Positions 47,558 to 56,591 of a stretch of 64,000 nt of DNA are shown piece by piece. The stretch spans positions 742,351 to 806,350 of the forward strand of contig CAVWNS010000009.1 of assembly GCA_963756495.1 (NCBI GenBank). Direction: 5' to 3'. The notes under the pieces were generated by a model. That model did not search any database, was not told where the DNA came from, and was given only the letters and a program-made list of their open reading frames with translations. Numbering within the stretch: position 1 is the first letter of the stretch; the number at the start of each line of letters is the position of its first letter. Origin of the DNA: DATFDN01 sp963756495 (GTDB taxonomy: Bacteria > Pseudomonadota > Alphaproteobacteria > Acetobacterales > Acetobacteraceae). The translations under genes and the position numbers were made by a program.

Positions 47558-48994
47558 ATGCCTTCCCGTATCGATGAGCAAGCGAGCCGCAGCTCGGCCC
47601 TGTTTCCCTCGCGCGAAGACCGCGTGCGCCAAAACGATGTCTTGACGCGCGCGCTGGCGTCGGCGGATGCGCGCGTCACCGAGGGCGCCGTCACGCCCAC
47701 TCTCGACTTCGCGGCTTTCAGGGCGGAGCTGGGTCGCTTTGATTTCCGCGCTCCGCGTCCGCTCAATGAAGTGCTGCCCTGGACGATCGCCCAGATCGAA
47801 CGCGGCGTGGTGCACGTGGCGCACCCTCGGTATTTCGGGTTGTTCAATCCAACGCCCACTTTCCCGTCGCAATGCGCGGATCGCATCGCGGCCGTGTTCA
47901 ACCCTCAGCTTGCGACTGCAACGACGTCCCCCGTCGCGGTGGAAATCGAAGACCACGTCATCCGATCCGTTGCCGGGCGCGCCGGCTTTCCCTCCGATGC
48001 CGCCGGCCATTTCACGAACGGCGGCGCCGAGGCGAACGCCACCGCTTTGGTTTGCGCCTTGACCCGGGCAAGCCCGCGCTTCGCAGAGGAAGGCGTACGG
48101 GCGTTCGGCGGCGCTCCGGTGATGTACGTCTCACGCGACAGCCACCTTGCCTGGCTCAAGATCGCTCATCAGGCGGGCATCGGTCGTGCCGCGGTGCGCC
48201 TCGTCGGAACGGATGGTTGCGGGCGCATGGACCCGCGGGCACTCACGCAGGCGATCCATGCCGATCTTGGCGAGGGCCGGGTCCCGGTCATGATCGGCTC
48301 GACTGCCGGGACGACCAATGCGGGCATGATCGATCCGCTTCTCCCCTGTGCCGAGATTGCCCAGGCGTTCCGCCTCTGGCATCACGTCGATGCGGCTTGG
48401 GGCGGCGCGCTCGTCGCATCCGATCGGTTGCGCGGCGCACTCGCCGGCATCGAGCAGGCGGATTCGGCCACGATCGATGCCCACAAATGGTTCGCGACCA
48501 CGATGGGCTGTGGCATGTTCATCACCCGGCATGCGCCGGTATTGTCAGCGTCGTTCCAGGTCTCCACCAGCTACATGCCATCCAACGATGCGCGCCTCGA
48601 TCCGTACGTGACCTCGATCCAGTGGTCGCGACGCTTCCTGGGGCTGCGCCTGTTCCTGTCTCTGGCGGCCGCCGGATGGGAAGGCTATGCGGCGCACGTG
48701 GAGCATTCGGTCGCGCTCATCGCGTTGCTCAAGGACGCGCTGAGGGCGCGAGAGTGGCGGATCGCCAACGCGTCGTCGCTGGCCGTGTTGTGCGCCGAAC
48801 CTCCCTCCGGCTTCGGCTCCGTCCGTTCGATCGTGCGCCGGGTCCTCGCGTCCGGCCGCGCCTGGGTGTCGGCAACGACATTCGAGGGGCGCGAGGTGAT
48901 CCGGGCCTGTGTGACGAGTGGCGAGACGACGCCGGACGACGTTATGCAGCTTGTCGACATTCTTGATGCCGCCGGGCGTGACGTCGCTGGTTAG
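47558..48994 (+). CDS. group II PLP-dependent amino acid decarboxylase
   Basis: A 478-aa enzyme of the aromatic-amino-acid/diaminobutyrate/glutamate decarboxylase family. PLP Lys is Lys310 in ATIDAHKWFATTMGCGMF; HVDAAWGG gives Asp278; the stacking His is His196 in VSRDSHLAWLK; HFTNGGAEANATALV is the phosphate-binding part. The frame starts 2 bp after the MetA-like stop. Family members remove CO2 from L-amino acids; in this operon a gamma-substituted 2-aminobutyrate is a reasonable substrate, giving a 3-substituted propylamine. That is inference; a different amino acid is possible. Confidence 0.88.
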   Translation: MPSRIDEQASRSSALFPSREDRVRQNDVLTRALASADARVTEGAVTPTLDFAAFRAELGRFDFRAPRPLNEVLPWTIAQIERGVVHVAHPRYFGLFNPTPTFPSQCADRIAAVFNPQLATATTSPVAVEIEDHVIRSVAGRAGFPSDAAGHFTNGGAEANATALVCALTRASPRFAEEGVRAFGGAPVMYVSRDSHLAWLKIAHQAGIGRAAVRLVGTDGCGRMDPRALTQAIHADLGEGRVPVMIGSTAGTTNAGMIDPLLPCAEIAQAFRLWHHVDAAWGGALVASDRLRGALAGIEQADSATIDAHKWFATTMGCGMFITRHAPVLSASFQVSTSYMPSNDARLDPYVTSIQWSRRFLGLRLFLSLAAAGWEGYAAHVEHSVALIALLKDALRAREWRIANASSLAVLCAEPPSGFGSVRSIVRRVLASGRAWVSATTFEGREVIRACVTSGETTPDDVMQLVDILDAAGRDVAG

Positions 48995-49007
48995 CGTTAC
49001 GCGATCA

Positions 49008-50129
49008 TCACCGCGACAGCACGCCGCGGCGCACCTGGTCCTCCTCGATCGAGACGAACAGCGCGCGGAAATTGCCCTCCCCGAATCCCTCGTCACCCTT
49101 GCGCTGGATGAACTCGAAGAAGATCGGGCCGATAACGGTCGCTGAGAAGATTTGCAACAGCACCTTGGTGAGCCGGCCCTCGTTCGCGCCGAGCGCGATC
49201 GCGCCCTCGCCGTCGATCAGGATGCCGTTGCGCTGCAACCGGCCCAAATCCTCCTGGTGGCCCGGCACGCGATCGCCGACCCGCTCGTAATAGGTCGCGG
49301 GCGGCGCGGGCATGAACGCGAGCCCGGCCGCGCGCAGGCCCTCGATCGTGGCGTGGATGTCGTGGCAGCCGCAGGCGATGTGCTGGATACCCTCGCCCTT
49401 GTAGGCGTGCAGGTATTCCTCGATCTGGCTGTTCTCATCGGCCGATTCATTGATCGGAATGCGGATCTTGCCGTCCGGACTGGTCAGCGCGCGGGAGAAC
49501 AGGCCGGTGTACTCGCCCTTGATCTGGAAGTAGCGGATTTCGCGGAAGTTGAAGAGGCGCTCGTAGAACCCGGCCCAGACAGTCATCCGGCCGCGGCCCA
49601 CGTTATGGGTCAGGTGGTCGATGTAGTAGAAGCCCTGACCGTCCGGCCTGGGGTCGCGCGGCCCGAGCCACGCGAAAGCCTCGTCGTAGGCGGAGCCCTT
49701 CGCGCCGTAGCGGTCCACGAGATAGATCAGGCTGCCGCCAATACCCTTGATCGCGGGCACGTCGAGCGCAGGCGACCCGTGGGCCGGATCGGCGGGCTCG
49801 GCGCCAAGCTCCAGGGCGCGGCGGTAGGCCTGCCCGGCATCGACCACGCGAAAGCCCATCGATGCCGCGCAGGGTCCGTGGGCGGCGGCGAAGTTCACGG
49901 CGTGGCTGCCAGGCTCCTCGTTCACCAGGTAATCCACGTCGCCCTGGCGATAGACCGTGATCGCCTGCGTCCGGTGCTTCGCCACTTGCGTGAAGCCCAT
50001 CAGGCGGAACAGCGCATGCAGCCGCGAAGGGTCCCGATGCGCGTATTCGACGAACGCGAACCCGTCGGTGCCCATGGGGTTTTGCGGCGTGATCTCGGGG
50101 GGTGCCGCGTCATGCGGAAATGGACCCAT
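49008..50129 (-). CDS. hppD: 4-hydroxyphenylpyruvate dioxygenase
   Basis: A 373-aa Fe(II) enzyme from ATG 50129 with GAGGAGG upstream. The iron ligands are His172 in YIDHLTHNV, His250 in GIQHIACG and Glu339 in IFFEFIQRKGDEGFGEGNF, all conserved in HPPD. The N-terminal half-domain lacks metal, as usual. It converts 4-hydroxyphenylpyruvate to homogentisate in tyrosine breakdown; the alternative product 4-hydroxymandelate cannot be excluded by motif alone. It converges with the decarboxylase gene. No other tyrosine-degradation genes are adjacent, and a leader hairpin precedes it. Confidence 0.93.
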   Translation of the reverse strand: MGPFPHDAAPPEITPQNPMGTDGFAFVEYAHRDPSRLHALFRLMGFTQVAKHRTQAITVYRQGDVDYLVNEEPGSHAVNFAAAHGPCAASMGFRVVDAGQAYRRALELGAEPADPAHGSPALDVPAIKGIGGSLIYLVDRYGAKGSAYDEAFAWLGPRDPRPDGQGFYYIDHLTHNVGRGRMTVWAGFYERLFNFREIRYFQIKGEYTGLFSRALTSPDGKIRIPINESADENSQIEEYLHAYKGEGIQHIACGCHDIHATIEGLRAAGLAFMPAPPATYYERVGDRVPGHQEDLGRLQRNGILIDGEGAIALGANEGRLTKVLLQIFSATVIGPIFFEFIQRKGDEGFGEGNFRALFVSIEEDQVRRGVLSR

Positions 50130-50148
50130 GTGACCTCCTCCGGTGGCT

Positions 50149-50170
50149 GATGCGGGCAACGGCCCGCATC
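50149..50170 (-). other. stem-loop in hppD leader
   Basis: A perfect 9-bp stem (GATGCGGGC/GCCCGCATC) with a four-base loop lies just upstream of the ribosome site of hppD, about 20 bases before ATG 50129. It might protect the mRNA or tune translation; there is no T-run. Confidence 0.45.
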
Positions 50171-50242
50171 CAGTGCACAGAATATGCTATCACCTCTACA
50201 CACATCATACGTTTGAGGAACAAGTTCATGGCGGGCCGAAGG

Positions 50243-50812
50243 TCAGCCCGGGGCAGGTTCCGGGGCAGCGGCGACCGTGATGCGGGCCACGTCGCGGACG
50301 CTGCGCCCGCCGCGCCGGTCCCCAGGCACGACGATGCGCAGATGCTCCGGGTCGAGAGGCTGGCCATCCATCCGCTCGGCCAGGATCACCTGCTTGCCCT
50401 CGAACGCGGGCGCGATCTCACCGAGCGCGAGGACCGCCGTGTAGCCGTCGCGTCCGGTGATCAGGACGGCCTGGTGCACCTGATCGCGCGGCTTGCCTGG
50501 GTCGATCGCGCCCGCATGGTCAAGCACCGTCCAGAGCAGCGGGCCCTCGAAAACGGCGTTTCGCGTGCCGTGGTCGGTCCCGAAGGACACCGTGACCTGC
50601 CCGGTGGGAAGCTGCGCGAGTTCGCCCGCCGTCAGGACCGTCGGCGGTCCTGATCCCCTGACGACCACGATCCCGGTTTGCGCACTGTCCGGCGCGGGCC
50701 GCGAGCCGGTGACTGTCGGACCGGCGCCGAAGGACGGCAGGGGCGCAAGAAGGGGCGCAAGACACGCAAGGAGTGTCGGACCGACCAGTGCGATGACCCG
50801 ACCGACGCGCAT
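50243..50812 (-). CDS. exported molybdopterin-binding-domain (SUOX-fold) protein
   Basis: A 189-aa protein with signal peptide (hydrophobic stretch IALVGPTLLACLAPLLAPL, cleavage near residue 30) and a short oxidoreductase-type molybdopterin-binding domain: VTVSFGTDHGTRNAVFEGPLL, ITGRDGYTAVLALGEI and HLRIVVPGDRRGGRSVRDV. This domain is shorter than in sulfite oxidase and I see no Cys that could bind Mo, so it may bind a cofactor or ligand without catalysis. It is the last gene of a group with the TOBE protein and a ModA-like protein. Confidence 0.75.
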   Translation of the reverse strand: MRVGRVIALVGPTLLACLAPLLAPLPSFGAGPTVTGSRPAPDSAQTGIVVVRGSGPPTVLTAGELAQLPTGQVTVSFGTDHGTRNAVFEGPLLWTVLDHAGAIDPGKPRDQVHQAVLITGRDGYTAVLALGEIAPAFEGKQVILAERMDGQPLDPEHLRIVVPGDRRGGRSVRDVARITVAAAPEPAPG

Positions 50813-50821
50813 GCGCGGTGC

Positions 50822-51028
50822 CTACTTCGCCACCATCACGTCGGACGCCTTGATCACGGCGATCGCCTCGTCGCCGACCTTCAGCCCCAGATCGTCGATG
50901 GCCTCGTTGGTGATGGACGACGTGACCACGACATCATGGCCGATGTCGATCCGCACATGGCCGGTCGTCTGCCCCTTCTGCACCGCGACCACCTTGCCCT
51001 TGATCTGATTGCGGGCACTGAGCTTCAT
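50822..51028 (-). CDS. TOBE-domain molybdenum-binding protein (molbindin)
   Basis: A 68-aa protein starting MKLSARNQIKGKVVAVQKG, the classical start of Mop/molbindin proteins, with GHVRIDIGHDVVVTSSIT and DDLGLKVGDEAIAVIKASDV. Six copies form a ring that stores molybdate or tungstate. Its gene lies between the SUOX-fold protein and the ModA-like protein. Frame intact; the longer frame upstream has no family match. Confidence 0.92.
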   Translation of the reverse strand: MKLSARNQIKGKVVAVQKGQTTGHVRIDIGHDVVVTSSITNEAIDDLGLKVGDEAIAVIKASDVMVAK

Positions 51029-51115
51029 GTGACGTCTCCTTTTCGATCCAGCGCGCACCGGGCACACGCCAGCCCGACGACGTCAAGCCCTTGCCGCCGG
51101 TGTTCACGAAACGAC

Positions 51116-51934
51116 CTACTCGCTTGGTAAGGCGACCGGCACGAAGCCGTAGCGCGCCAGGGTCGCCTGCCCACGCTCCGACATCACGAAAACCGCGAAG
51201 CGATCGGCCAGCGCATTCTCGGTGAGAACGACCATGCCATAGGCCGGACGCACCGTGAGCGCCGGCGGCAGCGGGACCGAGACGAGGCCGGGCACGTCGC
51301 GCATCACCGCGGGGGAGCCGCTGCAATAGCCGAGCATGATGTCCGCCTTGTCGGCGAGGAACACGCCCTGCACCTGCCCGTGCCCCGCAACGAGCGGCTT
51401 GCTGGCCGGACCACCGACGAGTTTCAGCGCCTTGGCCTCAAGCGCCGCCTTGGCGCCGGAACGCAGAGCCTCGGCGCGGGCAAACACCGCCCAGGCGTAA
51501 TCGCCGCCAGGATCGGCGCCCGGCGTCGACGTGGCGAGCCGCAGCTTGGGATCGAGCATCCGGTCGAGCAGGTCGGCCGGCGTGACGCCGAGCGCCTGCC
51601 GCGCCAGGGCGCACATCCGATTGCGGGCGAACATCACCACGGGTCGGTCACTGTGCTGCCGCGCGAGAAGGCGCGTCTGCTGCATGTCGGCCGAGGCCAG
51701 GATGTCGGCCGGCGCGCCCTGCTCGATGCGCGCGCGCAGCACGCCCGACGGACCGAATACGGGGGCCGCCAGGCGATCGGCCGGCACGCCGGATTCCGCA
51801 AGCAGCGCGGTCATCGCCCCGGTGAGGCTGCCGGCCGCGAACAGATGCAGCATCTCCTCGGCATGGGCGGGGGACGGTCCGATCAGCAGGCCGCCCAGAA
51901 GCAGCGTCGCCAGCATCATCGTCCTCGGCCGCAT
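51116..51934 (-). CDS. molybdate-type ABC substrate-binding protein (ModA-like)
   Basis: A 272-aa periplasmic protein with signal peptide (MMLATLLLGGLLIGPSPAHA) and the ModA pattern LHLFAAGSLTGAMTALL (Ser in AGSL binds oxyanion), VFGPSGVLRARIEQGAPADILASAD and later YAWAVFARAEALRSG. It would bring molybdate, tungstate or a related oxyanion to an ABC importer. ModB and ModC are not adjacent, so the permease is elsewhere, or this protein serves another system. Supplies for the molybdoenzyme FdsA are a plausible use. Confidence 0.85.
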   Translation of the reverse strand: MRPRTMMLATLLLGGLLIGPSPAHAEEMLHLFAAGSLTGAMTALLAESGVPADRLAAPVFGPSGVLRARIEQGAPADILASADMQQTRLLARQHSDRPVVMFARNRMCALARQALGVTPADLLDRMLDPKLRLATSTPGADPGGDYAWAVFARAEALRSGAKAALEAKALKLVGGPASKPLVAGHGQVQGVFLADKADIMLGYCSGSPAVMRDVPGLVSVPLPPALTVRPAYGMVVLTENALADRFAVFVMSERGQATLARYGFVPVALPSE

Positions 51935-52062
51935 GACAGCTCCGTTCGCTGGATCGCGCCGCCGGTCGTCGCTTTCGCGATGCGACCCGCGCCGTTATGT
52001 CCGTTGAGCTATATCGCAGCGCATGGAATTGGTCCACCCTGGAGCCAGCGTCGCTCGGAAGC

Positions 52063-53772
52063 CTAACGTCGCTCGGGCGGGTTCCCGCCCGGTTCGGGAC
52101 CGGCATGGCGGATCCTGAACAGGTCCGCCGTGCTGGACCGCTCCAAGAGCCGGAGCCGGCCCGGAAGGAATCCTCCCATATTCGGCGCGCCGTCGGGGTC
52201 CAGGATCAGCACGTCATCGAAGTGCTGCCACCAGTCGCGCAGGTACGGGAACCGCTCCGCCTGCGCCTGGGTCAGCGCTGGCTCGGCCAGAAGATCGTAG
52301 CTGGGCACCACGCCAACCGGCACCGACAGCGCCCGGTACGGCGCCAGCACCCTGATCGGCTGTTGCGACGGATCGGCGAACAGCAGCGGCCAGAAGGCGT
52401 GCCGATCGAGCACCAGCAACGCGGGCAGGTTTTCATCTGCCTCGCCGAAGCCGACGATGCGCCGGCTGAGCGGCACCTGACCGTGCCACCAGGCCGGATT
52501 GCTCAGCGGATCGACCCGCGCGACCAACACCCGCGCGCCAGGGGAAATCGATGCGATCGTCCGGCGCAACTCCGCCAGGTCCTGGCCGTGCTCATGCCAG
52601 ACCGCGGCCAGGGTGGCAGTGCGGATCGCGAAAAGCGCGGACAGTCCCAGGCCGATCGCCCCGCTGACCCGCCGCGTCAAAGGCGGCGGCCGCAGCCCGG
52701 CGAAAACCAGGCAGGCGGCCATTAGGGGAAAGCGCGAGTCGAACCAGGCGGCGCCCTTCGCTTGAAACGGCGCCAGAACGAACGCCATCAGCAGCACGGC
52801 GATGGCGAGCCCCATGCGCATCGGCAGCACGCTCCGCCGAGGGGCCGGATCGCGCGCGCGTTGCGGCGCGGGCCTGACCGCCCGGCCGCTCAGCAGGACC
52901 AGCGCGGTCGTAAGCAGGATCGCCAGCGCGGTCGCCCCGTCCAGGAGCGGGTGATAGTTCAGCACTGGGTCGATCAGCTCGGTGAGCTTCAGCTTGGCCG
53001 AACCGTAAGCGACAACGCCTCCGGCCCGACCGAAGGGCGAGACCAGGACGAGCAATACGGGAACCAAGAACGCGCCGACCAGCTCCACTACCCGGCGTGC
53101 CGTCGCGGGCAGCAACGGGCTGGAGCGCCGGCCGGCCCTGAACAGCTCCTCGGCCATGGTACAGGCCACCACGAGGCCGAGTAGGCCGAGTGCCACGATA
53201 TGGCAAAAGAACACGACCACGGCCCCGACCGCCAGCACGGCGAAACCCAGCCCGGCGCGCGGTGGGCGCAGCGCCGTCCAGGCCGCCGCGACGAGCAAGG
53301 CCGCACCGAGGCCGATCAGGAAGTTGATGAAGCCCATCAGGAACAGGCCGTTATAGGCGATGAGGCACGCCCCGAGCGGCCAATAGGAGCGGGAGCGAAA
53401 GACCGCCCGATGCAGCGCGACGACCCCCGCGAGCGGCATCAGCAAGGCAAGCGCGAGCACGATCTTCCCGCCGACATCGAGCGGCAGCACGAGCAACAGC
53501 GGGGGGCCGATGACATCCATCGCCAGGTTCGGGATGACGTGCCAATCGGCGGCATACATGCGCGACAGCACCGGGTCGTGCGCACCGAAGGCAAGCAGGT
53601 ACATGCGCGCCAGGTGGTTCGGGTAGTCCTCCACCGGCGGAATCGACACGAGGCAGAACGGCACCAGCAGCACCGCGACGCCCGACGCGAGCAATGTCCA
53701 CCACCGGGCGGTACCGCCAGCAGGGCGAAATCGCGGACTGCGCGGGAAGCGCGTGTTCTGACCAGCCTGCAT
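52063..53772 (-). CDS. polytopic membrane protein, glycosyltransferase-like
   Basis: About 569 aa from ATG 53772 (MQAGQNTRFPRSPRF). At least ten hydrophobic helices, first at about residues 27-45 (LLASGVAVLLVPFCLVSI), with an acidic extracytoplasmic loop SIPPVEDYPNHLARMYLL. This 'PPxxDYPNHLAR' loop is a feature of a family of uncharacterised membrane proteins related to lipid-linked-sugar glycosyltransferases; the C-terminal third is soluble. No adjacent glycan genes. Function not known. Confidence 0.7.
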   Translation of the reverse strand: MQAGQNTRFPRSPRFRPAGGTARWWTLLASGVAVLLVPFCLVSIPPVEDYPNHLARMYLLAFGAHDPVLSRMYAADWHVIPNLAMDVIGPPLLLVLPLDVGGKIVLALALLMPLAGVVALHRAVFRSRSYWPLGACLIAYNGLFLMGFINFLIGLGAALLVAAAWTALRPPRAGLGFAVLAVGAVVVFFCHIVALGLLGLVVACTMAEELFRAGRRSSPLLPATARRVVELVGAFLVPVLLVLVSPFGRAGGVVAYGSAKLKLTELIDPVLNYHPLLDGATALAILLTTALVLLSGRAVRPAPQRARDPAPRRSVLPMRMGLAIAVLLMAFVLAPFQAKGAAWFDSRFPLMAACLVFAGLRPPPLTRRVSGAIGLGLSALFAIRTATLAAVWHEHGQDLAELRRTIASISPGARVLVARVDPLSNPAWWHGQVPLSRRIVGFGEADENLPALLVLDRHAFWPLLFADPSQQPIRVLAPYRALSVPVGVVPSYDLLAEPALTQAQAERFPYLRDWWQHFDDVLILDPDGAPNMGGFLPGRLRLLERSSTADLFRIRHAGPEPGGNPPERR

Positions 53773-53806
53773 GCAAGCCGCCCTATACCGGCGCCGACGC
53801 GAGTGG

Positions 53807-54889
53807 TCACGCGTCAGGCGGCGGCACCCGGGCGATCGCGCCGGGATCGATCTCCATCCAGACCGCGCGGCCGATCTCGTGACGCTCCACCGGCGACGTG
53901 CTGACGCGGAGCCGCAACGGCGAGTTCGCCGGCTCCACGACATAATCCCAATGCTCGCCGAGATAGGCGCGCTCCACGATCCGCCCCTCGATCCACCAAT
54001 GCCCGTCCGCCGCGGCCGGATGAGCGTCGTGCAGTGCGACCTGCTGCGGCCGCACCGAGAAGCTCGCCGCGTCGCCGTGCCCCGGCGTATCGACGATGCC
54101 GGCGGCCGGAACGGAGAAGCCGGGGAAGGCGATCGCCCCGCCCTCCATCCGGCCATCGAGGAAGTTCGTCCGGCCCACGAAGCCCGCCACGAAGCGGGTG
54201 CGCGGACGGGTGTAAAGCGATACCGGATCGTCCGCCTGCTCGACACGCCCCTGGTTCATCACCACGATGCGGTCCGAGGTCACCATCGCCTCGGCCTGAT
54301 CGTGGGTGACGTATACCGTGGTGATGCGGAAGGCATCGTGCAGCCGGCGGATCTCGCCGCGCATCTCCTCGCGCAGCGCCGCATCCAGGTTGGACAGCGG
54401 CTCGTCCAGCAGCAGCACCTGCGGCTCGATCACGATGGCGCGGGCCAGGGCCACGCGCTGCTGCTGGCCGCCCGACAGCTCCGCCGGATAGCGATCGCGC
54501 AGCGCGCCGAGATGCACCACCTCCAGGATGGCATCGACGCGGCGGCGCATCTCGGTCCCCGGCAGCCGGCGCAGCTTCAGCCCGAAGGCGACGTTCTCGC
54601 CGACCGTCATGTTCGGCCAGATCGCGTAGCTCTGGAAGATCATCGACATGCCCCGCCGCTCCGGGGCGAGCGCGAAGCCGGGCGCGGACAGCGCGCGCCC
54701 GTCCATCTCGATGGTGCCGGCCGAGGGCTGGATGAAGCCCGCGATCATCCGCAAGGTCGTCGTCTTGCCGCAGCCCGAGGGACCGAGCAGGGAGACGAAC
54801 TCGCCCTCCTCCAGGGTCAGGGTCACGTCGTCCACCGCCGCCACCGCGCCGAAGCGCCGCGTCAGCCCGCGCAGCGCGAGCTTGCTCAC
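53807..54889 (-). CDS. Fe(III)/putrescine-type ABC transporter ATP-binding protein
   Basis: About 360 aa from GTG 54889, overlapping the permease stop as GTGA. Walker A GPSGCGKTTT, Q-loop IFQSYAIWPNMTVGENV, signature LSGGQQQRVALARA, Walker B LLLDEPLSNLD and H-loop VYVTHDQAEAM; a C-terminal TOBE_2-type domain follows. This is the PotA/FbpC branch of importers. It forms a complete importer with the double permease and the binding protein upstream; the substrate (ferric iron, or a polyamine or phosphonate) is inferred from the set. Confidence 0.92.
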   Translation of the reverse strand: MSKLALRGLTRRFGAVAAVDDVTLTLEEGEFVSLLGPSGCGKTTTLRMIAGFIQPSAGTIEMDGRALSAPGFALAPERRGMSMIFQSYAIWPNMTVGENVAFGLKLRRLPGTEMRRRVDAILEVVHLGALRDRYPAELSGGQQQRVALARAIVIEPQVLLLDEPLSNLDAALREEMRGEIRRLHDAFRITTVYVTHDQAEAMVTSDRIVVMNQGRVEQADDPVSLYTRPRTRFVAGFVGRTNFLDGRMEGGAIAFPGFSVPAAGIVDTPGHGDAASFSVRPQQVALHDAHPAAADGHWWIEGRIVERAYLGEHWDYVVEPANSPLRLRVSTSPVERHEIGRAVWMEIDPGAIARVPPPDA

Positions 54890-56589
54890 GCGCCGTCGCG
54901 TCGGCGCATGAAGTCGCGCCCGATCAGCGGCCACGCCACGGCGACGATGCCCAACGTCGCGATCAGCAGGATAAAGCCGAGCGCGGCCAACTGCTCGAAA
55001 TTCCCTTCCTCGCTCATGTCCATCAGCATCACCGACATGGTCCGCGTCTTCGGGCCATAGAGGAACATCGCGGTGGATAGCTCGCGCGTCGCGGGGATGA
55101 ACACCAGCAGCCAGGCCCCGGCCAGGCCCCGGCGCATCAGCGGCGCGAGCACGCGGCGGATCGCCAGCAGCCGCCCGCCGCCCAGGATGCGCACCGCCTC
55201 CTCCATCTCCGGGTTGACGGCGCGGATCGCGGCGGAGGTGTTGGCGTAGCCCACCGGCAGGAAGCGCGTGGCGAAGGCCAGGATCAGGATCAGCGGCGTG
55301 CCGTACAGCGCCAACGGCGGCGGCGCGTAGGCGGCATAGAAGGCGATCGCCAGCACGATCCCCGGAATGACGAACGGCGCCATGGCGAGGAAGCCGAGCA
55401 CGCCGGCTATCGGCACCAGCCTGCGGGAGACGATGTAGGCGATGGCGAGTGCGAGCGCGAGTGCGATGCAGGCGGCGGCGGCGGCAAAGGCGAAGCTGTT
55501 CACCACCGACCGCGCGGCGGTGTCGTGCACGAACAGCAGGTAATGGAAATTGTCGCAGCGTCAGGTTGGACAGGCTGAGCCCCCGCCCCACGCTCGCGAC
55601 AGCGCCGCCTGACCGAGCGCGGCGTACGGCAGGACGACCGACAGGCAGAGCAGCAGCGCGGCATAGCCGAACAGCACCCAGCGCCACCGCCCGAGCGCGA
55701 TCACGCGGCGCTCGCCGCCCTTGCCGGTCAGCGCGACGAAGCCCCGGCGCCCGAGCAACTGGCGCTGCACGCCGAACAGGGCGAGCGTGATCAGCAGCAG
55801 CGGAATGGCGTAGGCGGCCGCCACCTCGACGCGGACCGGCATGGAGAAGAATTGCAGCAGCTGCGTGGTGATGACGTTGAACCGCGCCGGGATCGCGATC
55901 AGCGCCGGGGAGCCGAACAGGGCGATCGCCTCCAGGAAGGTGACGATCGCGCCGCCCAGGATCGCCGGCAGCACCAGCGGCAAGGTGATGCGCAGCATGG
56001 CGCGCAGCGGGCCCGCGCCCAGGATATTCGCCGCGTCCTCCATCTCCGATGAGACAAGCTCCAGCGCGGCGGTGGTGAAGATGAACAGGTAGGAGAACGA
56101 GTAGATCGCGATGATGAACGCAAGCCCGGAGAACGAGTAGATGTTGAACAGGCCGGTTCGCGCACCCGTCAGCGCTTCCCACGTCCGGTTGAGCCAGCCG
56201 GCATTCGGCCCGGCGAGCAGGATCCAGCCGATCGCGCCGAGATAGGGCGGTGTGACGAAGGCGCCCAAGATCAGCAACCGCACCAGCCCTTTGCCCGGCA
56301 TGTCGGTGCGCGCCACGCCCCACGCCACGGGCAGCGCGAACACCAGGCACAGCAGCGTCACCACCGCCCCGAGCGCGAGGGAGTTCAACAGCGCCTGCAC
56401 GTAGCGCTCCCGTCCGTACGCGGCGAGGTAGTTGCCGAGCGTGAACGCGCCCGTATCCGGGTCCTGCAAACTGATCGCCACCAGTCCGGCGAGCGGGTTC
56501 ACCACCAGGAACACGAGCAGCCCGACGAGCACGACCAGCAGCACGGCGGCTCCACCGCGCCCGCGCCCCGGCGGGAAACGACTGCGCAC
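54886..56589 (-). CDS. Fe(III)-type ABC transporter permease, fused double domain (frameshifted)
   Basis: About 568 codons from GTG 56589 with two permease halves, each with an EAA-like loop: EMEDAANILGAGPLRAMLRI and EMEEAVRILGGGRLLAIRRV. Such fused pairs are typical of FbpB/SfuB-type iron importers. The frame changes near 55560-55600, between AALSRAWG and NFHYLLFVHDTAAR, and net frame is restored, so two close indels are likely. Start 2 bp after the binding-protein stop. It is a membrane channel for the system of the adjacent ATPase and binding protein. Confidence 0.85.
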
Positions 56590-56591
56590 GA

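Noticed and set aside
53807..56350. A single long ORF joining permease sequence to the ABC ATPase
   Set aside because: The upstream part is a shifted frame of the permease. The ATPase starts at GTG 54889 in a GTGA overlap, and the permease has its own stop at 54886.
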